Source of the DNA: Rotaria sp. Silwood1
Taxonomy: Eukaryota > Rotifera > Eurotatoria > Philodinida > Philodinidae
Direction: 5' to 3'
Assembly: GCA_905250075.1 (NCBI GenBank)
Contig: CAJNOP010000215.1
Coordinates: 111,158-175,157, forward strand
DNA length: 64,000 nucleotides
Below, piece after piece: positions 1-12,502 of the stretch (position 1 is the first letter of the stretch; each line of letters opens with the position of its first letter). Position numbers and translations under genes: made by a program. Below the pieces are notes generated by a model, which ran no database searches, was not told where the DNA came from, and was given only the letters and a program-made list of their open reading frames with translations.

Positions 1-2238
1 TTGTATTCAAAATAAAAAGAACATTTTTGTCAGAATTTAACGAGTTAGGTTTTGTTACATGGTAATATAAGTTTTTATACGAAAGAAAGATACAGAAATA
101 GAGAGTCAAACTTAGAATAAACATGACAATTGACCTGAAGTATAATCTCTCGTGTTAGATAAAAGAAGACCTTGCATGAAAATGGAAGTTGCTGTATACA
201 GCAAACCGGAAGATTATTAATCAAATACCTATAACGAGATTTAGAATAACATTTCTTTGTTAATGTGGAGCAACATCCTTATCTGATTTAGAAAAAGTCA
301 GCAGGCTCATAGAATAAGTTTTGTTTTCACCTAAACTATTTAATGAATCCCGTTCCGAAGTACCGAACCAAGAACATAATTAGGTCTCTACTGCTCACAA
401 TAAAATTAATGGGAATAAGTCATATCTATTAAAGAAAATCATGTCCATCATTGTTTCAGAGAAACTGAAGAGCAAGAATTCCACGATGCTGCAAATATCG
501 AAAGAAAAAGATCTTATGCAACAATTTTTCGATTTCCATGAGTGAGATATCGAAAAAAATTGTCAGAATAGAGCTTACAAGAGCTAGTATCACATACTTG
601 TGAGTTCTATTTCCATTATATCAACTAAAACGTCGATCCTACGGTGTTAAACTTCGTAGTCTTTTTATTCTATTTATTATATGCATTTAATGGTCAATAT
701 GAGAATACGAAGTGTATTTTGACTGATTTCCTCTCACTATTTAAAATGTGTTGAACAAGAAAATGAAGCACTCTAAATTAAATCTGGATCATACAGCAAA
801 TTAAGGAGTCGAGATTGGCGACGCCTAGGTATGTTGACGAACAGCAGCATCTGCTGTTTGCCAAGGTTCATTTTAGTAAATGTCAACGGGAAATAGAAAG
901 GTACGGCCTCTTTACAAAATGGTCGTCTCTGGCAATAAAATAAACATTTCTTTTTACATGAGCACGTGTTCTTGAGCAGCAGTTCTCAAAAGAGAGTCTT
1001 GTAGGTGGTAAGAGGCGAAGATTAAGTCAAGTTTAGTGGACGGTCAAGCGAATTGTGGTAGCAAGTACCATTTATATTGAATGTTAATATAAAGCTCAAA
1101 ATTAAATATCAAGTTTAACATTTTCCAATCTAATACTTTATTCAGTTAAAATGATGTGACGAAGTGATAGGCTTAAGGCGAGTACCATTTAATTTCACTT
1201 TTTTCATCAAAAAAAAAAGCTATTTTAAGAAAATAACGGCTTTTTATAAGTTTGAAGAAACGCAAGTATGGTCGAACAATTGCAGTCTATAATAGGTTTC
1301 GCGACATTCATATCTTTGATTACTCAGCATGCGAACAGTATTTCAGAGAAACCATGCGCTTTATCAAAGAGAAATCAAGAGCACGAATAGTTATGAACTA
1401 ATTAAGCATTTCGATTCCTCAACCCTGACTATCTTTTTTGAAACTTTACAAAAGAATGGTTATTACTGTAGAAAGTGTTTCTTGAATGAAAAATATCAAG
1501 TTCGAATTTTCTAGAAGCCAATTACAGATTTGGATTTGTCGCCTTCGATTGTCTTCATTGAAATGTTAAGATTATACCAATACATGCAACTATGTGACTA
1601 GATAGTTGAATGGAAACATGAAAACATAGACACGAACTCATTCTATCTTATACGACTCTCTCTGCAGTGGAGGGATTAAGTCATATAGGAACGCGTATAA
1701 AAGGAGGCTGAACAAGTTCTAAACCAGAGATCTATTAAATCACGCAGATATTCCTTAATTGAAGTCTTTAGAAATCTTTGGAAATCTTTGGGAATCTTGA
1801 AATCTTGAAATCTGCTTTTCCCCCCTTAACAATACTTCATAATTGCGAATTATATTATTCCCTCTATTGAAAGGAAGGTAATGCGTTGAGCAGCTCCGAT
1901 GACAAAATATTCGTTCGTGTGTTTTTTTATACAGAACGAGAAGAATGTTTGTTTGACCCTTCATGAGATCGCTTCCAAGAAGGGTTATCGGACGTTCGCT
2001 AATAGGAATTTCACAAACTGGACTTTTGCCATTGGTGAATTTCCAATGAACTTTCTCAAATTTAAGGCCTCCCCTCAAAAACCGATCTCAGCCCAGGTAT
2101 GTTCAAATGGCATGAAATTTTCAGGATATGTTGGGGCTGTAGTGGAGAGGCTACGGTAAATTTTTCAGCTCGATACTATGACGTTTGACAGAGACATGCA
2201 CCAAACAAGGGTCAAAAATAGCTCATTTGGCAAACAAG
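1..2238. other. Gene-poor stretch
   Basis: No ORF here has a recognisable domain, a run of compatible exons or the codon texture of the real genes further on. Short open frames near 1.3 kb and 1.9-2.1 kb do not extend across plausible introns. It is probably decayed repeat DNA. Confidence 0.6.
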
Positions 2239-2239
2239 A

Positions 2240-2545
2240 TTTCTCTGTTCGGGCTCCTTCAATATATTAAAATTTTCTTTTTGCTTGAAAAACCATCTCA
2301 AGATGCAGTGCCTACCGGAGTTCTTTTCTTTTAATTCTTACTTTTTAAGCGAAGAAGAGAGATCACAAGTTCAATGGCTCTAAAAAGCCGCTAAAATTGG
2401 TTGCCAATTTATATAAGTGATTGTATATATAATAAAAATCAAGCTTAATTTAAAAAAAAAGGGCTCTGCTAGGCACTGCATCTTGACATGCTCTTTCAAA
2501 TAAAAAAATTTAAATATATCCCATGGACCTGGACTGAGAAATTTG
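2240..2545. repeat. Imperfect inverted repeat (about 100-bp arms)
   Basis: The left arm (about 2240-2342) and right arm (about 2440-2545) are imperfect reverse complements. The best-matched core is the string CAAGATGCAGTGCCTA at about 2298 and its complement near 2475. The arms are separated by about 100 bp. It could be a MITE or foldback relic; I see no clear target duplication. Confidence 0.65.
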
Positions 2546-2798
2546 GGTTGCGCGTTCGACATATCATGAATTGAGAAAAAACGAAAAAAGATTTTCGGTT
2601 TTTTTCAAAAACAGCTTATTTTTCAAATAGGGGATGATGGAAATCTTCAAAAATTTTTGAAAAAAATGAGGTGCTGAGTAAAAATTTTTGTCGTTTATGA
2701 GAGATCAGATCACGGGCTATCTTTCCCTGCATTTATCTTAATTTCGACCATTCTGACGAAAAGTGACTTCTCTTGAGCGAGGGGGGGGGGGGAGGGAA

Positions 2799-4336
2799 TA
2801 GTGGCGTAACCAGGAAAAATCGAGTGGTTGGGCTCAGCCCTAACAATATTTGGGATGGTCGTGCAAGGTGATAGTGTTTCTTTTTCATAGAGATAGAATG
2901 CAACGATGTATTCATTTTTACAATCAGACTGTTAGAATAATGTTCATTTATTTAGTGGAAAAAATTGTTAAGTTACATGGTTAACTTTTAATAAAATTTC
3001 ATTATTTCTATGGGAATTAGTGAAACGATCCATCGGTTGTCCAAAATTGATGTTAAAATCGCGCTGCACTGCTAAAGCGTTTAAATTCCTCAATCTAATA
3101 TCCGACATTATACTGCGTGTCGTTGTTTTAGTAGATTTCATCTTCTGAAACATTCTTTCACATGTAGTAGATAAAATCCGTGTTGCCATAGCATTGATGG
3201 GAAGAGATATTTTCGTGTAGGAGTGCCTACTTACATGGTAATCGTTCGACACATATTAAAAATGGTTGTTAATTTAAGAATGTCTCGGTATTGTTGAACT
3301 TCGTTTAATCCATGGGCCACATCCTTTCATTCTATAGAGATAAACTGAAAAAATACTTAATAGCATTACATTCGGATTATTAATTACCGAGCAGCATTTT
3401 AACAAAAGATTTATCTTATTTAATAGAATCACAAAATCGTTTATGCATTTCGCTTCTAGAATTTATTAGGAAATAAATCTTTGCTGAAATAATAATACGC
3501 CAATAATTATTATCACAATAGACGTCTCTCTATCACGAGATATAAATAACAATTAAGTATGTATGCAATTGACGATCAACTTAATATGAACCAACAATGA
3601 AAGAAAATGTTTGTATTATTGATTAATAAGTTTAGACATATTCAGGCCAAATTAAACGTTTCACCATCAAACTAAATACTTCAAAAAATAAACGTATGAT
3701 GGAGTACACAATGCAAAATATTTGATTTTTAAGATATTTACAATGTATGTAAAGTGCCCAAAATTTACGATTTCAACAGAATTTCTTTATTTTTTCGTGA
3801 TGATTGCATCGAGCTCGGCGAGTCGCCAAAGAAAATGTGTTTTTCAAACTTAAAAAACTCAATTTTACAAGTTTCAGATATTTGAGTCTATTTTCCCCTT
3901 TGCTGGAAAGTAATGGCATGGTGGACTTTTCGAAATATTGTGTTTTTAATTTTAAAACATATTCTGTTATGCAACTCGACGGTCTCGTTCCAATTATCAT
4001 AAAAAAGTGAAACATTTTTGCTGAAACTGTGAATTGTTGGCATTTAACGTACGTCGTAAATACTCTAAAAATTCGAATATCTCGATCAGTGTACGTCATC
4101 ACAATATTATATGTTGAATTTTTTTCTAGTTGACGGTGAGATATTTAATTTGGTCTGAATATGTCTAATCTTATTGACATGACAACACAAACATTTCCAT
4201 CGTCACAAAGGAAACCAAAGAAAATATGAATGTCTTGCATTTTGCTGATTGATCCTTTTAAAAAACAATTAACTTTTTTTTAAATAGCCGGTGGTTGGGC
4301 TCAGCCCAATCTGGTCCTACCCTCGTTACGCCACTA
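2799..4336 (-). mobile_element. Decayed hAT-like DNA transposon
   Basis: Both ends read TAGTGGCGTAAC inward, a hAT-type terminus, followed on each side by a GGTTGGGCTCAGCCC-like motif. An 11-bp direct repeat GGGGGAGGGAA abuts both ends (2788-2798 and 4337-4347). hAT elements duplicate 8 bp, so the longer match probably reflects the G-rich site. Inside, the minus strand encodes a hAT C-terminal dimerisation segment. No full transposase remains, so the element is non-autonomous or dead. Confidence 0.75.
2968..3252 (-). pseudogene. hAT transposase C-terminal remnant
   Basis: The 94-residue minus-strand frame contains the hAT family dimerisation signature: a small-residue segment ending STTCERMFQKMK, then a basic stretch and an RLRNLNALAVQRD helix. 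This corresponds to the C-terminal dimer domain of hAT transposases. The frame opens on GTG, not ATG, and no upstream catalytic part is visible before the other end of the element. It is a remnant inside the element with matching termini. Confidence 0.65.
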
Positions 4337-4489
4337 GGGGGAGGGAAGGCCTTAAGTAGAACGGTAGTATTGGTTAGAAAGATTGATATCAACTATATTC
4401 TTAACTGTAGAACTTGAGGTACATTTTTATAATGCTACAGGCATAGTTCTTGTACACCACTTACGATATGAATGTTCCATTTCCATTAA

Positions 4490-4670
4490 TGAAAATCTAT
4501 TCGACTTTCGCTAATTCGTCCTCCTGGATATTCGCCAATTGGCGAAATTTCTGTGGACTACCGCCAATCTATCCCTTGGAAATTCGCCAATTGGCGAAAA
4601 TCCACTGAACTTTCGCCAATACACTTCTGGATTTTCGCCAATAATTGACGAAAGTCTTATTGGTGAAGTT
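4490..4670. repeat. Tandem repeat of a perfect palindrome
   Basis: The palindrome TTCGCCAATTGGCGAA occurs perfectly at 4531-4546 and 4583-4598, 52 bp apart. Degenerate copies lie about 50 bp upstream and downstream (for example around 4633-4651). The units between them share TCCTGGATA- and CTGTGGACT-like strings, so this is a short tandem array of about 51-bp units. Confidence 0.75.
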
Positions 4671-4714
4671 CCGGAATCCCTCCAAGAAATCTAACAACCA
4701 TGATCAATAACAAT

Positions 4715-5130
4715 TTCAATCCAATCAAATGGTTTCTGGGTCTGGTATTCAACCAATGAGATTTCAAGGGCTGGAAATTCAGCCAATCAGATGTTTCTGC
4801 GGTCCAGCTGTGAGCTGATGTGTGCTCTCTGGGTGGGCATTCAGGGAATCAGATGTTTCTTCAGTCTGAATCTCAGACAATCGGTTTTCTATAGTTGCGA
4901 ATATACCCAATCAGATGTTTTGTTGATTTATGTTTCAGCCAAAGAGATACTAAGCGGGCGGCTTTAGCTAGCCAGACGCTCTTTAAGTCTAGGTGGTAGT
5001 CAATGAATTATCTAGAGTTGAGAATTCAGTCAATCAGATGTTTCTTCGGTCGATAGCTCAGCCAAAGAGTTTTCAGGAGTTTCGAATTCATCTAATCGGA
5101 TATTTTTTCGGTCTAGTCTCAGCGAATGTT
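4715..5130. repeat. Degenerate tandem array, CAATCAGATGTTTCT units
   Basis: The string CAATCAGATGTTTCT or a close variant recurs near 4723, 4784, 4846, 4909, 5033 and 5093. Most copies are about 62 bp apart and are followed by (C/T)GGTCTG and TCAGCCAA strings. It is a diverged minisatellite with no coding potential. Confidence 0.7.
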
Positions 5131-6580
5131 TTTGAACATATTTAACAACGAACAGGCATCCTTTCTGACATTCATTGAGATTTAAAAAGATTGTTATATA
5201 AATGTCTAAGAGAAACCACTAGAAATCTTATCACTGCAAGGGTCGTACTATTTCCAACATCCACGTCCAATCGAAATAAAGACTATACTGACAATAATTT
5301 GACGAAAGATTTGAATAGAAGAAGAACAAAATAGACTGCTATCCTGTCTGTCGTATTCTTTTCGGTTTCAAATAAGAATTATTGAAATAATTTTTTTGAA
5401 AACTAAATACTATGAAAACAAAAGGAAGTTCTATTAGCTGTTCAGCGATTTCCATAAGAGAGAAAAGTAATTCGTAGCTCCCAGAAAATGGGATAGTTCG
5501 ATAGCTGGATTAAAAAATGATCGAAATAATCATCTAAGATATGCAAATTCATGGTAGAATAAGCCTAAGCTGTCTAGAAACAGTCGAAAAAATCTCACCT
5601 TTGGAACCGCAAATGGTATCGACACTGGGGTAAGGAATGCTACAGCTAATATTTTAATTCTTTATTGAATGTTAGCCTGATCATTCTATCTGAGTAAATG
5701 TTCATCGAAACTACGCATGGTTTCATCTTGGATTGATATCTCAAAGTGAGTCTCTCAAAAACTCAAGCCATCTGTAAAACCGTCTGATAGCATGGACGCC
5801 CTTATTTTTAACATGACATTGTTATGCTACAACTCTTTTCTTATACGAGTTTCTTTCATTCCGCGAAAGAAACATCATTGCAGTAATACTCATCAGAAAG
5901 AAATGTAAATATACGTCTTAACACATTGTCTGAAAATTTAGCATTGTGAAATTAAAGATAATTTAAAATAAACATAGGTCGATGGAAGCAAAAATTTCGC
6001 GATTGATCATTTTAGTAAATTCCTATCATACCATTTTCCTTTCAGTAGAGGGCTTAGTGACGTTTGCGTCGTGTTACTTGTTATAATTAATGATTATATT
6101 TTGAGATGTTATTAAGTATTTTTCCATAGCTGTTCTTTTTTTTTCTCTCTCTCTTTTCTATTTTTATTAATTTTATTCATTTCCTATATTCATTTCCTGT
6201 TCTTCTAACTATGGTCTATTTCACATCAATAAGCATTGTCTTTTTTTCCTATCTAATATCCATTGATGGTTCGTTTTCAAATCATACAAAATATAATCCG
6301 AACACAATATCTATGAATTCATATAGATCCTATATTTATAATTAGTAAAGACATGAAAAACAACAACAAGATTGAGGAGTTGTTTTAAAAAACAAAAATT
6401 TTTGTTTTTGTCATTACTTGATTGTTGTCAGTGTAATATGAGTTCATTCATAGGCAAAAAAAAGGAAAAGGAAGTAATTTAGTATTATTAAATGAAATGT
6501 AGTAAGAGTATAACAGTATGGCAATCGTAAAGAGAACTCCGAGAAAACGGACATAATAAAGGAAAAAGCAGAAGAATTGT
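5131..6580. other. Intergenic, no gene seen
   Basis: AT-rich DNA with poly-pyrimidine runs near 6.13 kb. I see no exon-like frames, RNA genes or paired repeats that I can support. Confidence 0.6.
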
Positions 6581-6706
6581 TCTGTCGTTGCGTTTTCCGT
6601 TCATGAGGAGAAAAAAGAAAAAAAAAAGGGAAAAATTATTTTCAGTCACACATAAAGAATCATCCACACAAATACAAACGTCAAGTATAAAAGAAATAAC
6701 TAGCCA

Positions 6707-6931
6707 ATGTCAACAATACCACCATCAACACCACCAATATCATCATCACAACAACTTAATTTTGCTCCTTTACATCGTACAGTTGAATTAGAAAATATTC
6801 ATGAACAAGTTACACAAAATGATTTCGATCAAAAACAAGAACCACCAATAGCACGTAAAATACTAACAAAATATATGACAGTTATTGGTGATGGTAATGA
6901 TATAAATACACTTAAAACATCAACACAATGA
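6707..6931 (+). CDS. Small hypothetical protein
   Basis: This frame encodes 74 residues from an ATG at 6707. The N-terminus is rich in Pro and Ser (PPSTPPISSS), followed by an acidic and polar part without hydrophobic segments. I do not recognise a family. It is listed because its codon use and A-rich coding texture match the real genes in the window, unlike the random frames nearby. An overlapping frame from 6588 is Lys/His-rich low complexity and less likely. It could be a short soluble regulatory protein, the last exon of a longer gene, or spurious. Confidence 0.4.
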   Translation: MSTIPPSTPPISSSQQLNFAPLHRTVELENIHEQVTQNDFDQKQEPPIARKILTKYMTVIGDGNDINTLKTSTQ

Positions 6932-8496
6932 CATATTTATTGAATCGAACTAGGTTTTTGCTTCTTCTTCTTCTTCTTCGAAATTTTATGAATTATTATT
7001 TCTTCAATGTTCATATGAATTTTATTTTCAAAAGTATTTAAAAATAAAATCTATTAGATATAATCATTTAATTATCTAATTGGTAAGTCTCGACTATAAG
7101 AGACTTTTGAAAAGTTTCAAATCATTTATTATTAATTTGTCTATAGAAAAAAAAAATTAAAATATCTTCATTTAAAAATATGATTTTGATGTAATGAATA
7201 TTATAACTAGAACACATACTTATAATAAAATTCAAGTATTTCTATTCGTCTAATTGAAAATTATAAAATTCGAAAATATATTTTTTATCATATAAACTTT
7301 ATTCATTCAATAGATTCAAGTATGACAAATTCTTCAAACTCTATTTTGTATTTCTTTTTTTTTGTTTTATTTATTAACATGTTGAAACGATTGATGTATA
7401 ATACGTTTTTTGTTTTTTTGTACAACAAGTAACATCATCTAATTGAATTTTTATTTTATACATGATGAAAAACATATTATTAAATACTTCAAACATTTGA
7501 AAAAGTTTCATGAAAACTCAAGTAGAAAAAAAATTTTTTAAAAATGAATTTAAATCTCTTAAACATAATTTCCATTTGTGAGTGTTTTCACTTCAATTCA
7601 AACAATATTAAAAATAGCTATTTTAATTACAAAAAGGTAATTTTTACATCTGGAAAAAGTGCAAACTATTTTTTTTTTGTTGTTTTGTTCTGATATATTT
7701 TTGACATGCTATGCAGATATTTATGCATAATGTATGTCAAAAAATATTTTAAGAAAGCCTTTAGGACAAAAGTTACTTTTGTTTTTTTAGCAACGGAACA
7801 TAGCTATTATGATAAAGATAATTGATTTTGATATTGTTTGAATGAACGTAAAAATAGTCAAACGGAAATATATTAAAATGTGTTTTCAAGTATGTTTATC
7901 TATTTGAGAAGTTTGTACTTCATAAAACTTAGTAGCTAAGTTCGATTTATTTATTTTGTATAGAAAAATATTGAATATTTGAAATTTGATATGAGATAAT
8001 CATTCAAAGTAAATCAGTATCAGAGTGAATAAATCAATAAATATCTAATGATTGTTTTTTTTTTCAATAGTTTATTAAAATGATAATTATTTATAGAACA
8101 TATTGATTGAAAAAATGATTTTCTAAATCTGAAAAAAAAAACAAAATACTTTTAGTTTAAATTACATTAACTATTTTAATATTAGACAGAAATATTTTAG
8201 TAATATTTCTTGTCTTTAATAACCATACAAATAGTATTGAATTTTGATCGTTCTTGTAATATTTATGTTTAGTATTTCTATCATAACGAAGATAATCTTA
8301 TATATTTAAATTAGACAAATTCATTGTCATATTTATTTCTTCAAATTATTTTAATGAACTATTAATAATAATACAATCTTGAATTAGTAGAAATTCTATC
8401 GTTGTAGAAAAATAAATGAACCGAAGTATTTTATAATTCAATGAATATATATATATATATTAATTTAACAGAATTTTAAAAAAGAAATCATAGTAA
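6932..8496. other. AT-rich intergenic DNA
   Basis: Contains a CTT microsatellite (about 6960-6978), many poly-A and poly-T runs and an AT dinucleotide run near 8447-8460. No gene-like frame is seen. Confidence 0.65.
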
Positions 8497-9453
8497 TCAG
8501 TAACCATGTAATGATATTTGCCGTTCCGATGATGTTTGATAACGATTTTGTCGAAGAAAATTTTGTTTAACATATCTTCTTACAGTTTTCTTCAATGGAT
8601 CAGTTAATCGAATAAGCATATAAGCAAGAAAAATAAGTGAAAATGATACAGATAACCATCCAATTCTATATGTTACATATATAAGATGACCAGTAAACAT
8701 AAAAATAGTTAAGAAAATCATTGATGGTAAACCAAGTAAAATAAGAATACTTAACATTAGAAGAATTCTTTTTATTACTATTAAATCTCTTTTATTTTGT
8801 CTTGAACGTCGTTGATGATTATCATTTATTGTTATAGATGATAAATTTGATTGACGAACATATTTTAATAAACATAAATAAATTAATGTAATAAATAAAA
8901 TTGGTAATAAAAAAAGACGAATTGCTATATAAGTTATAGCTGAAATATTTGTAAATGGTGTTTGACAATAATATTCTGATCGAAGATAAATAACATCACC
9001 ACGTAATAATACAGGTGATATACTCACAATACCAAAAAGTGATTCAATTGGCACAAGAATTGAATAAAGAGGAAAACTATGTAATTGTTTATGACGATAA
9101 AATACAACTCGACAAAGACGATATGTTGCTTGCAAAATATATGAATCATAAAGAGCACAAAGAAATCCATGAATAAAAAAACCTCGTAAACGACACCATA
9201 TGGTATTGTTATGTTGTTCGAGAACAATATTCATATATCCAAATAGACTGGCATTAGCCATGCTTGCTAACATAAATGCAGAAATAAATAATGTTGAACA
9301 TGTATTGCCAGCTAATAAAACTGGTACAGAACGAGATCGTCGATGGGAAATTATAATTAATAAGAAAATCAATGAACAAATAAGAATTGTTAAAATTGAA
9401 TTAATCAATGTTAGAAGATTTAAAAAAATGTTTATAATAACCCAAGCATTCAT
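8497..9453 (-). CDS. Rhodopsin-like (class A) GPCR
   Basis: A single-exon frame of 318 residues from the first in-frame ATG (9453); the open frame runs 20 codons further upstream without an ATG. Seven hydrophobic segments are visible in order, with basic loops inside and a Cys in the second outer loop (EYYCQTPF) to pair with the Cys before helix 3 (IWCRLRG). Class A landmarks are present in altered form: TYRLCR where DRY is expected, LGLPS where CWxP is expected in helix 6, and LTDPL where NPxxY is expected in helix 7. The C-terminus is basic. Single-exon receptors of this type are numerous in bdelloids, and most have unknown ligands (peptide or amine). An upstream exon cannot be excluded. 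Confidence 0.85.
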   Translation of the reverse strand: MNAWVIINIFLNLLTLINSILTILICSLIFLLIIISHRRSRSVPVLLAGNTCSTLFISAFMLASMANASLFGYMNIVLEQHNNTIWCRLRGFFIHGFLCALYDSYILQATYRLCRVVFYRHKQLHSFPLYSILVPIESLFGIVSISPVLLRGDVIYLRSEYYCQTPFTNISAITYIAIRLFLLPILFITLIYLCLLKYVRQSNLSSITINDNHQRRSRQNKRDLIVIKRILLMLSILILLGLPSMIFLTIFMFTGHLIYVTYRIGWLSVSFSLIFLAYMLIRLTDPLKKTVRRYVKQNFLRQNRYQTSSERQISLHGY

Positions 9454-10548
9454 TGCACTTCTTACGTATTGTTTACAGACATATATGATCTCTTTTATAT
9501 TATCTAAATACAAGGTATATATATATATTATAAGATGTTTTAATTAAAAATATATTTGATCATGTCATGAAATTATAAGAAGAAAAATAATTCTATATTA
9601 AAATTAAGAAAAGATTTGTTTGCTCAAATTAAAGATTAAATTTCTACTCAAAAATTATTTTTAGTGTCGAAGATTACCAATTACCTAGTTCTTCTTTGTT
9701 TTTATAAAAACTTAATTATAAATATTAACCTGTGTAAGTCTACAATAAGCAGAGTTAGAAAAACCTATCTATCTCCTCTGTCTATTGAATATTTGATGAT
9801 GGGTCTTTTTTTTCTGTTCTAATCTATTCGAACTATTAATAAATGAGTACAAACTTACCATTTAAAATGAAAAACATAAGTTCGTTTTTTTTTGTTATGT
9901 AAGTTTTTTGACGAAGAAAGAAATTCGAGTATGGTTCTTCTTTCTCAACCACAGTACATCCAATCGAGTGGAAATTTTCTTCTGTGAATTGAAGGAGATA
10001 AATAGAAACTAAAAAAACATCCGGCAATCTAAACAATTCAACTCTATCAGATATATTGAAGCTGAAAAAGCGAGGCGTCTAGAAAAGCTACGTTTATCTT
10101 TTATCTCATACAGGAGAGAGCAGTTGTGAATTTTGAGTCGATAACGACTTTTGCTTTACTCATTAATATGTACCTGTTCTGAAACTTCCAAAAATTTTCT
10201 AATGAACTGTTCTCCTAAAGTAGACATTCTGTACAATTATCTACAAAACTCTATGTAAACAGCTTTTTCAATGAAATAGATATGGAATTATATCCAGTCA
10301 ACGCTATAATAGTTCAAATGACCTGCTTTCAAATGCGTATTTGTATAAAACTATAAAGTTCACTTTTTCTAATAAGGGAAATACTAAACCTTATTCTAAT
10401 ACAGATTTTATGTATTTTCAGGTATACTCTTTCTAATAGAGTTGAAAAGAATCTATTCAGATAGGATTGTCAGGTTCCAGTGATCAATATTCTTAAAAAA
10501 CGACTTACAAACATTACAGAAAAGAAAAAAACTGCTCATATCAAAATG
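9454..10548. other. Intergenic, no gene seen
   Basis: The region upstream of the receptor is AT-rich, with a TA-rich run at 9516-9534. The short frame around 9.84-10.04 kb has no recognisable domain. Confidence 0.6.
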
Positions 10549-10553
10549 ATAGA

Positions 10554-10791
10554 TGTAGCGATAAATAGAAGAAGATGGGATGACAGACTAGAGGGGTAGC
10601 TTACCGCCACCTTCGGTAATGATGTTTATTCGCTACTTTACATCTCCAGGATGTCTCTATTTCACATTGAACACAGGCTTATATATGATAGAGAAACAAA
10701 GAGAGAAAGACGATACAAGTAAAACAATAGAAAGAGGAAGAGGAAATAGGAAACGAGAAGAGCAGCGAATCGTGACGTATATATCGGCACA
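10554..10791 (-). repeat. 3' LTR of the retrotransposon
   Basis: 238 bp. On the minus strand it starts TGTGCCGATATA and ends CGCTACA. It contains a pyrimidine-rich stretch, a TATATAAG box and an AATAAAC polyadenylation-type signal, in the order expected of U3-R-U5. Confidence 0.88.
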
Positions 10792-11094
10792 CCCTCCCAC
10801 TCAGATGAGACGTGCTCCTGAGCGTCTTTACAATTTAGAAAAAAAAAGAAACAATAAAAAAATTAATTGGATGAAAGAAAAATTACATAAAAACAAGTTC
10901 ATTGCTTGAACTTAATCGTAGAGATCAAGGGAATATACGAACGAAAATTTCGAGTTTCATACATAACATCATATCAACACACGTTTTCATAGTGTTTTAG
11001 TATCGAGTCAAGAACATAACAGTCAACAAAAAAAGAGAGACAAAATTTTTGAAAAAGTGGTCTTCACATTTAACACTCATAAATTCAGCATCAC

Positions 11095-11329
11095 TGTGCC
11101 GATATTGATAGCACGCTCTGATGATTTTCCTTTCCTCTTTCTTCTTTCTTCTTTCCTCTTTATCCTCTCTCAACTATTCTTTCCTGTGCTTATCTCTCTC
11201 TCTCTTTCTCTCTCCTATATAAGCGTGTATTGTATATGTGAAGTAGTTACACTCTGTATATGTGAAGTAGCTGAATAAACATCATTACCGCGGGTGGCGG
11301 TAAGTTACTCAAACCAATTTGTCGTTACA
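11095..11329 (+). mobile_element. Nested solo LTR of a related family
   Basis: This 235-bp unit starts TGTGCCGATAT and ends GTCGTTACA, so both tips match the flanking LTRs but in opposite orientation. It has the same pyrimidine tract, TATATAAG box and AATAAACATCATTACC block. A perfect 5-bp target duplication ATCAC (11090-11094 and 11330-11334) shows it inserted separately into the older element and then lost its body by LTR-LTR recombination. Confidence 0.88.
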
Positions 11330-12502
11330 ATCACATTTCAAATATAAATAGAACATTATTCAATACGAACACGGCATACAAATGGTGATCTTCATAGCTT
11401 CAATCGTCATACAAAAAGAATGTTTGACAGAGCGCACAGAATGAAACAGTATAGAAATGTAGAATTCATAACACATGTATTATCAGTCACGCTTTTTCGC
11501 ACATTTTAAAATTCTTAGGATATAATTTCGAACAGCAAGTCACACGTATCAATTTTAAAGCACAAGAAACAATAAATCAGTTACCAAAGTTCAGTACATG
11601 TTTAGTCATTAGTAGAAAGGTAAATACTCCAATTCATAGATTACAGAAACTCTTGTCTAGTACATAAACGATACCTAGGACGGTTTCTTTCTACGTTTAA
11701 GAGCAGATCAGCTCAACACGCATGCATAAAAAAAAATCAGAGAGAAAAATACTTGCATCATACCGCAGATTATCAGACTATCAAAGACAATAGATTATCA
11801 AATTATTGCATCTTCTATTTTCACGCTTCGTTAGGCAAGAAAAAAACAATTCACACTTCATATTTGATATAATCAAACATAACACTTTCATTACATTAAA
11901 AATTTTTCACTGGCTCCAGGCATTTCGAGGATGATATCTTTTTCGTTGTAATTTTGCACATCTTCCCATATCTGACTGTTACGCATCGTTAGTCAGCAGG
12001 ATGGTCAGTAGAATGAACTGTTGGTCATGCTCGACAAGAAGGATCCAATATTGACGATGACTGAATGTTAATTGTTTACGGCCGATGCACAATTAATTTC
12101 ATGCTCATCGATGTCCATTTGTTCTTTTGTCGCTTCCTTTTTTTGGCAGAAAAATAAGTTTGAATGATGTGCGAAACGACTCATAGATTCGAGGAGAAAT
12201 GACATGAAGCGTACAGCTCTTACAAAGGAAAGTGCGCTACACCTACGCACTGCTGGCCCAAAACATAGCCGCCCTTTAGTATGCTCACTGATGGTCTGTG
12301 ACAGTGTCCAATGCAACTATTACACTACCATGTCATTAAGTTCTACTCGCCGAATACCTTCGTCACTCATTCAACTTATTTACCGTGCCTTGGCATCAAC
12401 TTGTATCTTCAATTGAAGTTCGATAATTTTGACTTCTTCTTTATTCTGACATCTTTCAAATTCATTTCAGAGTATGCATGGATTCGCTCGCCAGGATCGA
12501 CC

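Noticed and set aside
1329..2159. Short open frames on both strands (61-107 residues)
   Set aside because: They overlap on opposite strands, lack domains and compatible splice partners, and lie in repeat-like DNA.
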